Assembly: GCA_000320545.1 (NCBI GenBank)
Contig: ADNK01000179.1
Coordinates: forward strand, 1 to 52,500
Direction: 5' to 3'
Source of the DNA: Bigelowiella natans CCMP2755
Taxonomy: Eukaryota > Cercozoa > Chlorarachniophyceae
Length of the DNA stretch: 52,500 nt
Shown in pieces: positions 11,883-22,600 of the stretch; position 1 is the first letter of the stretch; the number at the start of each line of letters is the position of its first letter. The notes beneath the pieces were generated by a model. It worked only from the letters and a program-made list of their open reading frames with translations. It was not told the DNA's origin and searched no databases. A program made the position numbers and the translations under genes.

Positions 11883-13330
11883 GTGGGTGCAATGCTGTAC
11901 ATCCTATTTCTTCGGCCCCTAGTGCTTGGATCCCTTAACTCGGTGCACCGCACAGTCGTTCCAAACGGGAAGACATACGCTCTAGGAATAATAGGTGAGT
12001 GTGAGGAGAAAGGAGCGCGGGTGCAATGCAAACGATCAGTGAACGGAAGATTTGTCGGGGATGGAACGGCTGTTGTTGCATCGGAACATCGACAGCGTCA
12101 TTGGCTGGCAATTTGCTGCCCAGCTTTCGAACTGGCAAACGGCATGACATACCACACCGTGTTTTTAGGCGAAGAGAACGTGGAGGAGCGACCTGGCTTG
12201 TATATTGACTGCGGGTCTGACTTCTGGTGTCGCGCCTCATCGGAGATAGATGGCTCTTGTTTCGAACTAGTTGACGCCGAGGTTGCAAATCCAACAAAAA
12301 TTCAGTATTTAGTACGTAGATGTCGTAGAGGAGGAGGAGGAAGAAGAAGATGATGATAATGGATATGGGGAGGATGGAAGAGGGGGGGGATGCAGCAGGG
12401 AGGACCCAGGCGGTGGATGATCATCACCATTCTAACGAAACACGCTAAGTATTGGTCTAACAATACGGGTGTGATGATCGTTGTACCGCATAGTACCAAG
12501 AATCAGAGTCGCCATGTTCTCTGGCTGCCATGTGCGAGTGCTAGTCAGTCAGTCGCCCATTGTCCACAACACCATACATATATCTGTACCACATCAGAAT
12601 GCGGAGGACGAGAAGCTCCTCCGATATGTCTGCCCTAGCTTCCAAGAGCGGGCTTCTGAAGAGGCTGCACAGCATCAATGGTTAAGTTACACGCGAAATG
12701 AGAAGCAAAACACCTGGCGAACAGGTAGAAGAGCTTGTTACACCCACAATCGCACTTTTGGACGAAAGATCTTACCATCTATAGAACGGGAGGACATGCC
12801 GACGAGCATGTTCGAGCAGAAATCGTCATTATTTCGCCCGTAGCGCCAACCGTTTGCGTTCCCCCATCGAGATGGGCTGTCGATGTTTTGTCGGCATTCG
12901 TCCACTTTGTGAAGCGGATTAGCCAGAAGTGTCGAGTTACAACAAAGGCTGAATGAAAAATCAAGTTTCTTCTTTTATGTGCTTGCGATGAACGTTGGTG
13001 GCGCTTTGAGCGGATGCCGCCAATCAAACCTGTCTTTAATCTACCCCGCTCCTTATGCTTGGCGGTGTGTGGCAGCAGGATATACTTTATTTATCCACAT
13101 ATTCATCGATACATCCATTTTCCTCATGCGTGTGCGCGTACTGCTCAGGGCTATGGAAAAACAAGAGAAATGCGATCCCATTCCTCTTCTCACTCAGCAA
13201 TGACGGCACGTATTGGACCCTTCAGGTAGTAGGAGATACAAATAGACGACGGCGACCACGCCAAACGCACCAGCGGACAGTGAGGATGGCAGCATTATGA
13301 TAGTGCATATGGTGTGTGCATATGGTGTGT

Positions 13331-13371
<41 letters not shown>

Positions 13372-13560
13372 CGTGTAAATTTACGTGTTTCTGCTCCCTC
13401 CCTCTTTCAACCACTTCAGAGCAAGTTCCCAGCGTCGGGCTATGATAAGTGGTTGGCAGTCGACGAGGGGTCCAAGGTAGTGCTCTCTCTCGCTCTCTGT
13501 ACATGTCATGTGTAATAATAGTTGGGTATCAATAGAATGCAACATTTATTATATGAATAA

Positions 13561-13598
<38 letters not shown>

Positions 13599-14069
13599 CC
13601 AATGTTCAAGACCATGCTAAGCCGACGATGGAGGGTGAAGACAAACTCTCCTCGTGTTTCGTTGTTCTATCGATCTTGTTTTTTGAGGATTCCTCAGATT
13701 TATTAGCCACCTCTCCAATAACATAGGATATTGTCCTCGTTGAAGATTACGAAAAGGCTCTGCGTATCAGATTGGTGAAGCGACGGTGCGCGCCCCCCCC
13801 CCCTCCCCCCCCTTCCCTCCTGAAGAATGATAATAATTAAAATCGCCTCCGTTGTTCGCAATATGCTGACCTTGCCGTCTCTTTGCTGGTTTAGAGACGA
13901 GTCACTCAAGGCGGTGATTTCTAAGCGAGCCAGAAGCAAATCGCAGCAACGCAAAACATCATCATCATCATCATCATCATCGTCGTCGTCGTCGTCATCG
14001 TCATCATCCCCAACTGGGAAGAAGAAGGAGGCCCTCTCCAAAATAGAGCTTGGGAAGAAATACAAGTAG
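11883..14069 (+). CDS. Small multi-exon gene, unknown function, Ser- and Lys-rich C-terminus
   Basis: Exons: 11883-11994 (first ATG 11892), 12169-12311, 12598-12724, 13149-13225, 13420-13476, a weak 13622-13653, and 13895-14069 with stop TAG. Every junction is in phase. The donor after 11994 is consensus (GTGAGT). The donor after 13653 (GTGTTT) is weak. The product is about 237 residues and contains VPNGKTYALGIIG, GLYIDCGSDFWC, LLRYVCPSFQERASEEAAQ, FLFSLSNDGTYWTLQ and YDKWLAVDEGSK. The last exon has basic stretches (KRARSKSQQRK, GKKKEALSKIELGKKYK) flanking a Ser tract encoded by a (TCA/TCG)n repeat. The middle alternates short strands and turns, suggesting a beta-rich fold. The tail could be a nuclear or nucleolar signal. 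I do not recognise the family. If the weak exon is skipped, the frame would end after RRVTQGGDF. Further 5' exons are possible. Confidence 0.55.
13314..13376. repeat. (GT)n microsatellite in intron
   Basis: A long GT run sits just upstream of the acceptor for exon 13420-13476. A second (AC)n run at about 13562-13596 lies in the following intron. Both inflate ORFs with Cys/Val or His/Thr repeats that are not real protein. Confidence 0.9.
13956..14009 (+). repeat. (TCA/TCG)n coding repeat, Ser tract
   Basis: This trinucleotide run inside the last exon of the 11883-14069 gene encodes about 17 consecutive serines. On the minus strand it reads as poly-Asp. Confidence 0.85.
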
Positions 14070-15713
14070 TAAATACGGAATGTCATGTGCGCCACCATTT
14101 CTTATGCTCCGTCCCTCGCCCTCCCTTTATTCCTATCCCCACCCCCTACCCCCCACCCCCCCCCACGAACTCTTGACAGTATCATTGTCTTTATCGCCAC
14201 GAGCCACCACTGCATTGCAGCGAAAGCACTGATATCTTCTCGTACACCTTGCTTCTGCGACGCTGCTGTTCATCGTTGATCACATCAGTTACTACCTTTA
14301 GGTATCTCGGATGCTATAAAGACAGCTACGATCGAGATCTGCCGGTTATTCTCCCAATCCCCCCCCCCCTCCCCCTTCTTAACTTGTGATCTGCTGCAGT
14401 AGTATTACTCTGTTTGCAAAGGATGAATATTACTGCTTCTGTGGCTCTAGGTAGGCATACACCACACGACCCATGAAAGCGGCGAAGCTCGGATCTCGAA
14501 TCCATGTAGCAGCAGAAAACACCCACAATCGTTGTCCTGCGCCCCCCCCCACACTTCGTTGATGTCAACGTTGTTGTTATTTATGCGTTAGCTACGGAAA
14601 TGGAGATCACAAGAAAATGGACGACTATGAGTGTGGCAGGCCCGACAAATGCGGCATTGGTCCTTGTGGAGAGGTAGTAATAATAGTAGAAGTAGTTGTA
14701 GAAGGAAAAAGTAGAGGGATCTCAGGAATATTGAGCAATACTATGGCGGGTATAAAAAGGATGCCGTGCTGTTAATGATCGTTCCCATTATCCAGCGGAA
14801 CATCATAACGGTTTGTATCACGCGATTTCACCTGCCCGCCATTTTTTTGCCGCTGTTGCGATGGCAGCATCAAAGCTATTAGAGATAAACATCCACACAT
14901 GTACAGCAATCTTATATGGGAAAAGCGTTACTTGTGCACTGCTCGGTGGAAACTCCTGGACATTTTTCTTCTCCTTCAGCACGCCTCCTACTATCTTTCT
15001 GCGTTGATCCCTCGTCTTTCTTTCCCACACGCACTCCATAATTTCTTCTTTCTCATCATCAGGGAATGAGAAATGCGGTCTACGGGTTTCAGTAATAAAC
15101 GCATGAGCAGCCTGGAAGAGAGAAAAACGTGCATCGATGGCACAGTATTCTATTACATAACTGTGCTGTAGAGGTTGCTTCGTGGAAGGTTATTACTTGA
15201 GCTTGATCGTATGAAACAAAAAAGACGAGTTCGTTCAATCCAGCGCACCGATGATGTACATCGAGTTTGACACACCATTTTCACTCGCTCACACAGCATT
15301 GCATTCGATCCAACCAACATCGCGCAGTGCAGAACATGAAATATGTGCCCAAGGTGTCGCACGATTTTGAGCGCTGCCGCAGCTTTCCATGGCTATAGAC
15401 GCCATGCAACTTGAGGGGGTCACGGATGAATCAGCGGGGCCCATGATCCTTTCAGCTGCCTGTGGACTGGTTCATTCGTTCAATGATCGAGAGAGGCACA
15501 ACATCGTCTAGATCGTGCATAGAAGAGCCTCCCTGGCGGAGTGTGGAAAGAGCCCTTGTTGCTAGTACGCTCTGTCTAGCTAGCTGTGTTGAGCATGCAC
15601 GAGCGCACGTACGTTGATCTTGGAACCCTGCCTGCTCCTGAACCATGATGGACATGCAATATGTGATGTATGCACAATGCATGTACATGTGTGAGACGGA
15701 TGCAATGAAATGT
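14070..15713. other. Intergenic stretch, no supported gene
   Basis: This lies downstream of the Ser/Lys-tail gene. It contains C-runs (about 14155, 14361, 14542) and a TATAAAA at 14751-14757 on the plus strand with no convincing reading frame behind it. No tRNA-like A/B boxes or coding exons were recognised. Confidence 0.4.
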
Positions 15714-16694
15714 TCAAATTTTTTCAATGGTCATCCCAATGCAGCTGTGCAATGCAGCGGCTACAGCGCTTAAATTGTGTCTGTTTGTTTCCTTGGTCAC
15801 ATGTTGCATGCATGAAAATGCATCATGATTTGGTCTAGCATGTCGTGCTTTGCGCGCAGCTTTGCGAGTTGATTTTTCTGCGGTTGTGAGACGCGTAGTT
15901 TCATCGTTGCGATCCATGATGGCCGTCAGTTGTTTGTTGATTCTGAGTCTCTGTGGTCCGTGTTTTTTGCATTGCAGAATGTGGTCCATGTCTTGCAATG
16001 TGTTGCACGTGTCGCACATTGCTAGATTGCTTCCAATTCTGTGCGTTGTCCTCTGGACAGCAAAAAAGTTCCAAGGTTGCCAACACCACAGATGGCGCGC
16101 ATCCATGATGTGGCAATGCTTGGCAGCTTCAATGCAATTCCTGTTGTGCGAGAGCCAGGCATGAAACCAAGTTTCTTCAAATGCATGGCCTTTGTTCTCT
16201 CTTGGCACCAGTTTGTTTTGAAGTTGGATGTAGCGATCGGCATGATCGTTTTGTTGTGTGTGTTCAATTTCTTTTTCAGTGTATTGCTTGTAGCACGTGT
16301 TGTGGGGTGTTCCGCTCCAAGCAATTTGGTCGTGATCAAACTGAGTCGGCGGTGCAAGGACACTCTGTTCCACGACCTAGTTGTGTCATGCCATTTGTGT
16401 TCCAGTGAGGATTTAACGTGGCATCCGAAAGAGCTCTAATTGAGTACTTCTTCTTCCACCACGTGTCCGTTGCCATCATTTTTGTCCACCCATGCATTGG
16501 TTCGCAACCATGATTTGGTGCGTTGAACTTGTGTGCAATGATGTGGTGGCAATGTTGCCGCTAGTGCATGCATGGGGTGTGTCATTGGAAAAGGATCCTG
16601 GTGATCCCAGCACTCTTTTGAGTGTTTGTGATTCCATGGAATCCAGCCGCTTCACTTCAAGATTTTTGCGATGTGTGCATTTACATGTGCACAC
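15714..16694 (-). pseudogene. Non-LTR-type reverse transcriptase C-terminal relic, frameshifted
   Basis: The minus frame 16373-15714 (219 codons) contains FDHDQIAWSG, then CDTC-x5-DMDHILQC followed by KKHGPQRLR. This is the CxxC...DHxxxC zinc-knuckle arrangement found at the C-terminus of many LINE-like reverse transcriptases (zf-RVT type). Just upstream on the same strand, 16694-16476 encodes LDSMESQTLKRVLGSP, which resembles the conserved connection segment (LE-x-Q-x3-L-x2-ILG-x-P) of the same proteins. Stops and frame changes near 16374-16480 separate the two parts, and no polymerase palm motif is visible further upstream. I infer an old, 5'-truncated, inactive copy. Confidence 0.55.
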
Positions 16695-18044
16695 ATGATC
16701 GACACATTGCTGTGTCTGTCATGTTTGTGATGGACATGCGTACACGATGCAACATGAAACATGATGTGCACATGCACAACATGTTGCTGTGTCCATTGCA
16801 ACCGATGTGACTACTGGCAAATGAACACGTCGTCCACGTCGAGTCTCCATGCGTGCATTGCTAGCGCAAAACCACGGCATGAACATGACGAACACTGCTG
16901 CGTGCAGCACGCGCACTGGTCTATTGTTATGATGGCATTGACGATGCAAAAACCTTATTCCAGCATGCTGAATGCTGTAAAAGCCAGCATCATCACAAGT
17001 GCGTGTGTGCGCAGCATTGCTCGGTACTCGTACACACACACACACACACACACACAACACACGCACACACACGCATGTGCAATGGTGTTTCAGATAATTG
17101 TCATGCATGCATAGCTACATGTATTTGTACCATTAATGGTGGTGGCTATGTTGTAGATGTAAAACATCAACGCAGCAGCGGTTCAAAAATGAAAAAAGAT
17201 AAGAAGAATCTAGACGTCGCACACTGCTAGCTGCTCATCTACTTTGTTGGTAGCTCATCATTGGTGGGGAAGTCAGAAGGATACTGTTTTTTTCACTTCT
17301 CTGTACGACGGGTGATTACTTTATAATTGGGGAATGAAACAGTGATCCAGATAAACCGCACAGCAAAAATTATTTCGCGTGGCTGGATGTAGGGGTTGAA
17401 GGAGGTTCATCGTCCTCTATCTCACTTAAAGTAGTATAAACTTGTATCTAATTGCTTGTTAAAAGCATGGGGGTTGTTGGCAGGCCGGTATGTATTATTT
17501 GTGGCACGTTCTCATTGATCCGGAATAGGAAAATAACCAACATGAAAAAATTAAAAAAAAGTTCGTGAAGATTCATCATCAAGTGACTTCCAACATTGCT
17601 TTCGTTCGATCTATGGTCAACGCGCGCTGGGATGCCGCCGCTATAAATTTAGTAAAAAAAGGCGGCCTCTGTTCAGGGGGACCCAGATACTGCTTGAGAG
17701 AATGAGAAGTCAACTGTGATGTAGTGATGGAATACTGGTGGAACAACGGATATTATCTTGTGTTTGTGAGAGAGGTTTCGGTAGTAAGTAGTTATGGATT
17801 TGATTTAGAGGTCGAAGAGGGTCTTGCTTGATGTGCCGATGTACGGATTCTGGCAGGTGATGGGATGTTGTGTTGTGTTCTATGGAAGGATTGGTTGCTT
17901 TAAATTTAGAGGGAAAAAAAAATTGAGGTAGAAAATAAATGTACACTCTCTAAAGAATGAGAGATAAGGGGGAGGAGGGAGAGCGGTATCGTAGGCTCAG
18001 GACACGCAGCTGTGTAGTGGACAATACATTAATTATCCTCCACG
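16695..18044. other. Spacer downstream of the giant gene
   Basis: A (CA)n run lies at about 17033-17070. The sequence at 16695-17000 is rich in ATG/CATG words and may be a further decayed part of the retroelement. Positions 17230-18044 are AT-rich with no supported exon. The 3' UTR of the giant minus-strand gene should lie immediately below 18045. No clear AATAAA was seen on that strand. Confidence 0.4.
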
Positions 18045-19490
18045 CTATCTTCCATGCTGCATGGCCTCCTTCTTCATATGCTGAAGCCATTTGCCTATGA
18101 TATTTATCTCTTTTTTTGTGAAAATGCACTCTCGCAGCGCATCGGAATCTGTCGAATCGTCTGAGATGTCTGCCGGGTTGACGCGGGCAACTTCGTGCTT
18201 CTGCACGATCTCCACTTCGCTCGCCTCGCTGTCCGAACTGATATCGTCCCGCACAGGCTGAAGGATCTGCACCGGCTTCGCGGTGGCGGTTCCTCTTGTG
18301 CGTGGGATCTTTTTGAGCGTAAGGCGTGGGATGTGGCCGTAGCCCATGCGTCTCCGTGACACATAAAGCCACATGTCCAGAAGCTTGCGCTGAATCGTGC
18401 CATCTTCGACGACGACGTCCACACCGTCGGACTCGAATTCGGACGAGTCGACAGAGACCTGAATGGGGGGGGGAGGGGGCACGACGTGAGGTTCAAACCG
18501 TAAATCATTTGCTCAGATAATAGTATTTCCCAATTCTCGAAGGAAGAGAAACAAACCTCTGCTTGAGGTTTCTTGGACTGCTTGCTGATGCGGCAGACGC
18601 GGCAGAGTGTTCTGAACCGTCCATTCGCGTCGTAATATTGACGCCACTGGTCCGATTCTGGCATGTCGAGGATGTCCTTTGGCCATCCGGGGAAGCCTGA
18701 GAGCGGGAGATAATGTATAAGCCTCACGACACAAAACAAAATCCGTTTGTCGTTGCTACTAATGCAATGAGGATGAGAGGGAAATCACATGTACACGCGG
18801 CAACTTTGCTACCTTCTGCGCGCTCGTTGTTGAAGGCGATCATGAGAGACTCGAACTCGGTGAGCTGCTCCACCATCAAGCCATGCTTGGAGCCGCACCT
18901 CAAGCACGCCAACCTCTTGCGCGACACGTCCACCGATTTGACGAGGTACTTGAACTTGCGGATCTGCCGCGCCTTTGCAAGCCAGAAGAGCATAACTCCC
19001 TTCGTGATTGGGCTGGCATGACTGACATTGAACGTTCCTGTCATGAAGTTGGCCTCGTCTGCGTCGCTGTCGGACGAGATGTCGAATCGGCACTGCGCGA
19101 GCTTGCCATCCTCCACCAGCTTGTGGTACGCGCGCGTGAGGAACGGCCGGTTTTGCTTGAGCAACTTGCGCGTGAGGATGTACGGCAGGTTCTCGAAGAT
19201 CCAGGGCTGGTTGTACTTGATGAACTGGTTCTTTGCCATCTGTTGGACGAATTCATATGCATAGGGGAGGAACAAACCGTATTAGAACAACAAGGTTTTA
19301 TCGTCATCGTTAGAGTCGAAATATGAAAATCTGTTGATTTTACGACCATTCGTGTCAAGGCGCCACGTGGGAGCTTGCCCTCGCGGACGTACATCATCTC
19401 CTTCTTGGCACGCTTTTCGGCGTTGATCCTCTCGAGCTCGCTTTCTCCCTCGATCTTGTACCTGTGGCGAGGTTCCCAGATCTCCCATTT
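18045..19490 (-). other. Exons 8-11: cytoplasmic tail
   Basis: Four short exons encode about 375 residues after the last membrane helix. A basic, coiled-coil-prone start (ESELERINAEKRAKKEMM) comes first. CLRCGSKHG and LCRVCR follow about 60 residues apart and could pair to bind zinc. Three acidic Ser motifs (DISSDSDAD, DISSDSEASEVE, DISDDSTDSD) look like casein-kinase-2-type sites. The protein ends MKKEAMQHGR. The donor of exon 8 is ambiguous by one codon (after 19344 or 19347). Confidence 0.65.
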
Positions 19491-19646
19491 CTGACGAGAA
19501 AGAAACATACACAATTATTACGTGCAGCGCATACAAGCTTCGAAAGTTTTCGTTTCCATTCAGTATCATCACTCCCATCATCATTATCTGCACACACACA
19601 CACACACACACACAACATAAACACAAGCATATATATAAATATATAA

Positions 19647-19682
<36 letters not shown>

Positions 19683-22600
19683 CCTCTGCCAGCTTGACCA
19701 CAGCCGTCATCAGAGTCAACGCACTGAAAGCCACAAAAAGGCACAGAGCGGGCGCAATGTAGTCGTTTAATGGCGAGTATTCTGCTCTCAACATAATGGT
19801 CATTCCAATCATGAGATAGCAGATCCCCACTCCTCCCAAACTCGTGACGAAGTAGTACTGGCTCGAGAAGCACAGGTTGTCGATACTTTGTAGGGGTGGA
19901 GAGAGGGTCTCGTCCAACGAGTGTTCGTGTCCTCGCCAACGCATCTTACGGGTGCGGAAGCGATGTTGGGCGTACTCGACGTAGTCGAAGATCGGCCATC
20001 CGTAGAGGATCTCCAGAGCTTGGAACACAAAGACGTTCATAATCACCTCCCCAATTGCGACGAAGACGGCAAATATGAAGTAGTAAAGGATGTCCTGCTG
20101 ACGGATTCCGAAGTTGGTAGGAATTCGAGTCTCCTCAGCGAAGAGATAGATCAGCAAGATGATCACAGGTGTCAGGAAGCAACCGAGAACTTCCGCGCAA
20201 TACTCACTGTAGTTCTCAACCATCGGCTCGATATGCTGTGCCTCCATCTCGTCGCAGAGGTCTTGGATGTCAGACATGACGTTCTGGGTCATGAAATGCA
20301 GCCCTCGCTTTTTGTATATCCAGAGCTGAACCTTCTTGACAGCAATGGGGAACGTCAAGGACAGCTTGGCAAGCTGGGGGTCCAAGAAGACCTTCATCGT
20401 CATACCAATGACGATTTCGAGGAGGAAACTAGTTGCGAAATCTTCGAATGTGTCCGCACCCATAGTAGCAATCATGAGAGCAGTGAAGACAGCCATCTTT
20501 CCGGGAACCATAAGCAAGGCCTCTCCAATCACAGTCTCGATGACGTGCATGGCGAATTCCTCAACGAAAGTCAGGAGGACGACGATAGCAATGGCGTTCG
20601 AACCGAAGAATTCTGAGTAGGCGAATTCTAGGAGCCACACGAGCGAAACACCGAGCAACGTGTTGAAGAAGAACACGAACGCCCGTTTCCACGTCGAGGG
20701 ATTCCACATATCTGTCTGCTGGGACATCAGTGGCTTCATCCACGGAACCATGAGGATGGCCGTGTAGTTGATCATCACTAAACCGACGCAGAGTTGCATG
20801 AGGCCGAAACGGCCGAACGAAGTCTGCTTAACTTCGTCGGAAGAGAGCAGACCTCCTTCAAGGAAATCTCCTTGAAGATTGCTATATGGGTTAAATCCAG
20901 CTGCGATTGTGTAGCAAACACCGAGGCCAGCCATGGCGGGCACAAGAACCATCGTTAATCCCGTTACCGGCCCCTCCAGTAAAGTCATCGCGAAGAAGCC
21001 GAATCTGAAGTTCGGCTTCTTGATCATCGTGGACAACTTGCGCACGGTGAAGTAGAGTACAATGGCATAGGAGACGGCGACAAAAACGACCAGGAAGAAC
21101 AACACCAAGAACACAGGTGCCTCATACGTGAAGTTGTTGATAAGATCAATCCACGTGAGTGGCGTCCATTTAACGGTGAGTTTGTAGTAGCCATATTCCA
21201 CGTTATTCAGGATCGAATCGTTCACTTTTCCAGCATCGTACTTGGGAAGACCAGGCACAGCCGTGAAGTTTAGCAGCGATATCTCCCCAAACACCACCTG
21301 CTTCTCCGTCTCGGTGATCTGGTAATATCCTATCTCAATCACCACCTCGGTTGGCACGGCGAACTTCTTACCGAAGTTGTTAGTATTTTCCACCACTCGG
21401 ACGGGGATGAGGTCGTCGGTCTCTAGGATGGATGTGAAGTGGGAGTATTCTTGGCGGTACACTCCGGGCTCGACAGGAACAGCGCCGATGTGGAAGAGAA
21501 TCGTGTCTTCCGGAACGTCGAACCAGCGGAAATGCTTAGAGTCTCCTTCGAGTTTTTCTTCTATCCTGCACTGCGTCTTGTGCACGCATGTGTCTGCAAC
21601 CGGCTCTTGGAACCAGTCGAAAGGCCCTACAATCGTCGGCGAGTCGACGAGCTTGCAGTAGTCAGGGTGCTCGGTGAAGTAGGAAATAGGTATGTGGCTG
21701 TCGAAGCCGACGCACGAGGAGAAGTACGGCAAATAGGTCATCGTCAAGATCTCGTCCGTCTTCGCGTTCTTCCAGTACCTTTGCTGATGAGGCACGTACG
21801 AGTCATTGTACAGGTAGGTCATGTTAGCGTCCTTAGTTCCGGTGTCGACCATGGCGATCACGTCGCTATTTTCAAGGATGTTGAGCGGAAGCTTGATGGG
21901 GTACGTGAACCGACCGTACATCTCGCTCTTGTAGAGCAACGCCACAAACTGAGCTTGCGTGCCGGCTATTGCACGACTGGGTTCTCGGACGTCTATCTTA
22001 CAGACGTCGGTGAAAAGGCCGATGTACCGCTCGAAACGTCCATGATACATCTCCAGGTGGATGGAAACCTCGATTCGCTTCTCAGCCAGAAGCCTGATTC
22101 TGAAAGCATCCTTCTTCGACGTCATATTCCTATTGAAATAGATTGGGAATTCTTGCTTGTCCATGTCTCTTCCATACTTGAGTGTGTCATCAGCGCGGAT
22201 CACGATCTCGAAGTGCTCCGTCCAATTCATCCTGGCCGTCAGGTTATCGTAGTTGTTGAGGAACGTAAAGTTGCAGTCCAGATCGATGGTGGACGCTGCG
22301 TCGATTGTCTTCGTCCAATCATCGTTGAGAATGCCCACCATTGGGACAGTCTTCGCTATCACCTCGCACTCGCACGGCGTGGTGCAGAAAGAGCAAGTCT
22401 TCTTACAGTGATCGACATGGGAGGATCCTGGTTTTGAGGTGGTACCTCTGTCACATTTGTACTTCATTCCAAGATTGCCGGGATAATCCTCTGTCTTGTT
22501 CGGGCAGAAGTAGCCGCGCGGGCAAACGTTGAATTTTGATGAGTAAGGAGAGCTTCCTGATGGGCAGTAGTATCCTGCCTTACATGGCATGTCGTACTGC

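Noticed and set aside
14751-14757. TATAAAA as promoter of a gene at 14813-15007
   Set aside because: The following 64-codon ORF has no recognisable features, and a single TATA-like string in an AT-containing spacer is weak evidence.
19282-19683. Open continuation of the giant exon into IYIYIY/CVCVCV sequence to a stop at 19282
   Set aside because: It is microsatellite intron read-through. A GTAATA donor follows 19684, and the phase-matched exon at 19490 gives a better tail.
21439-22437. Long plus-strand ORF (332 codons) opposite the giant gene
   Set aside because: It lies antisense to the Cys-rich/ectodomain coding region, has no recognisable domain or splice context, and is one of many such shadows (also 42044-43108) produced by GC-biased third positions.
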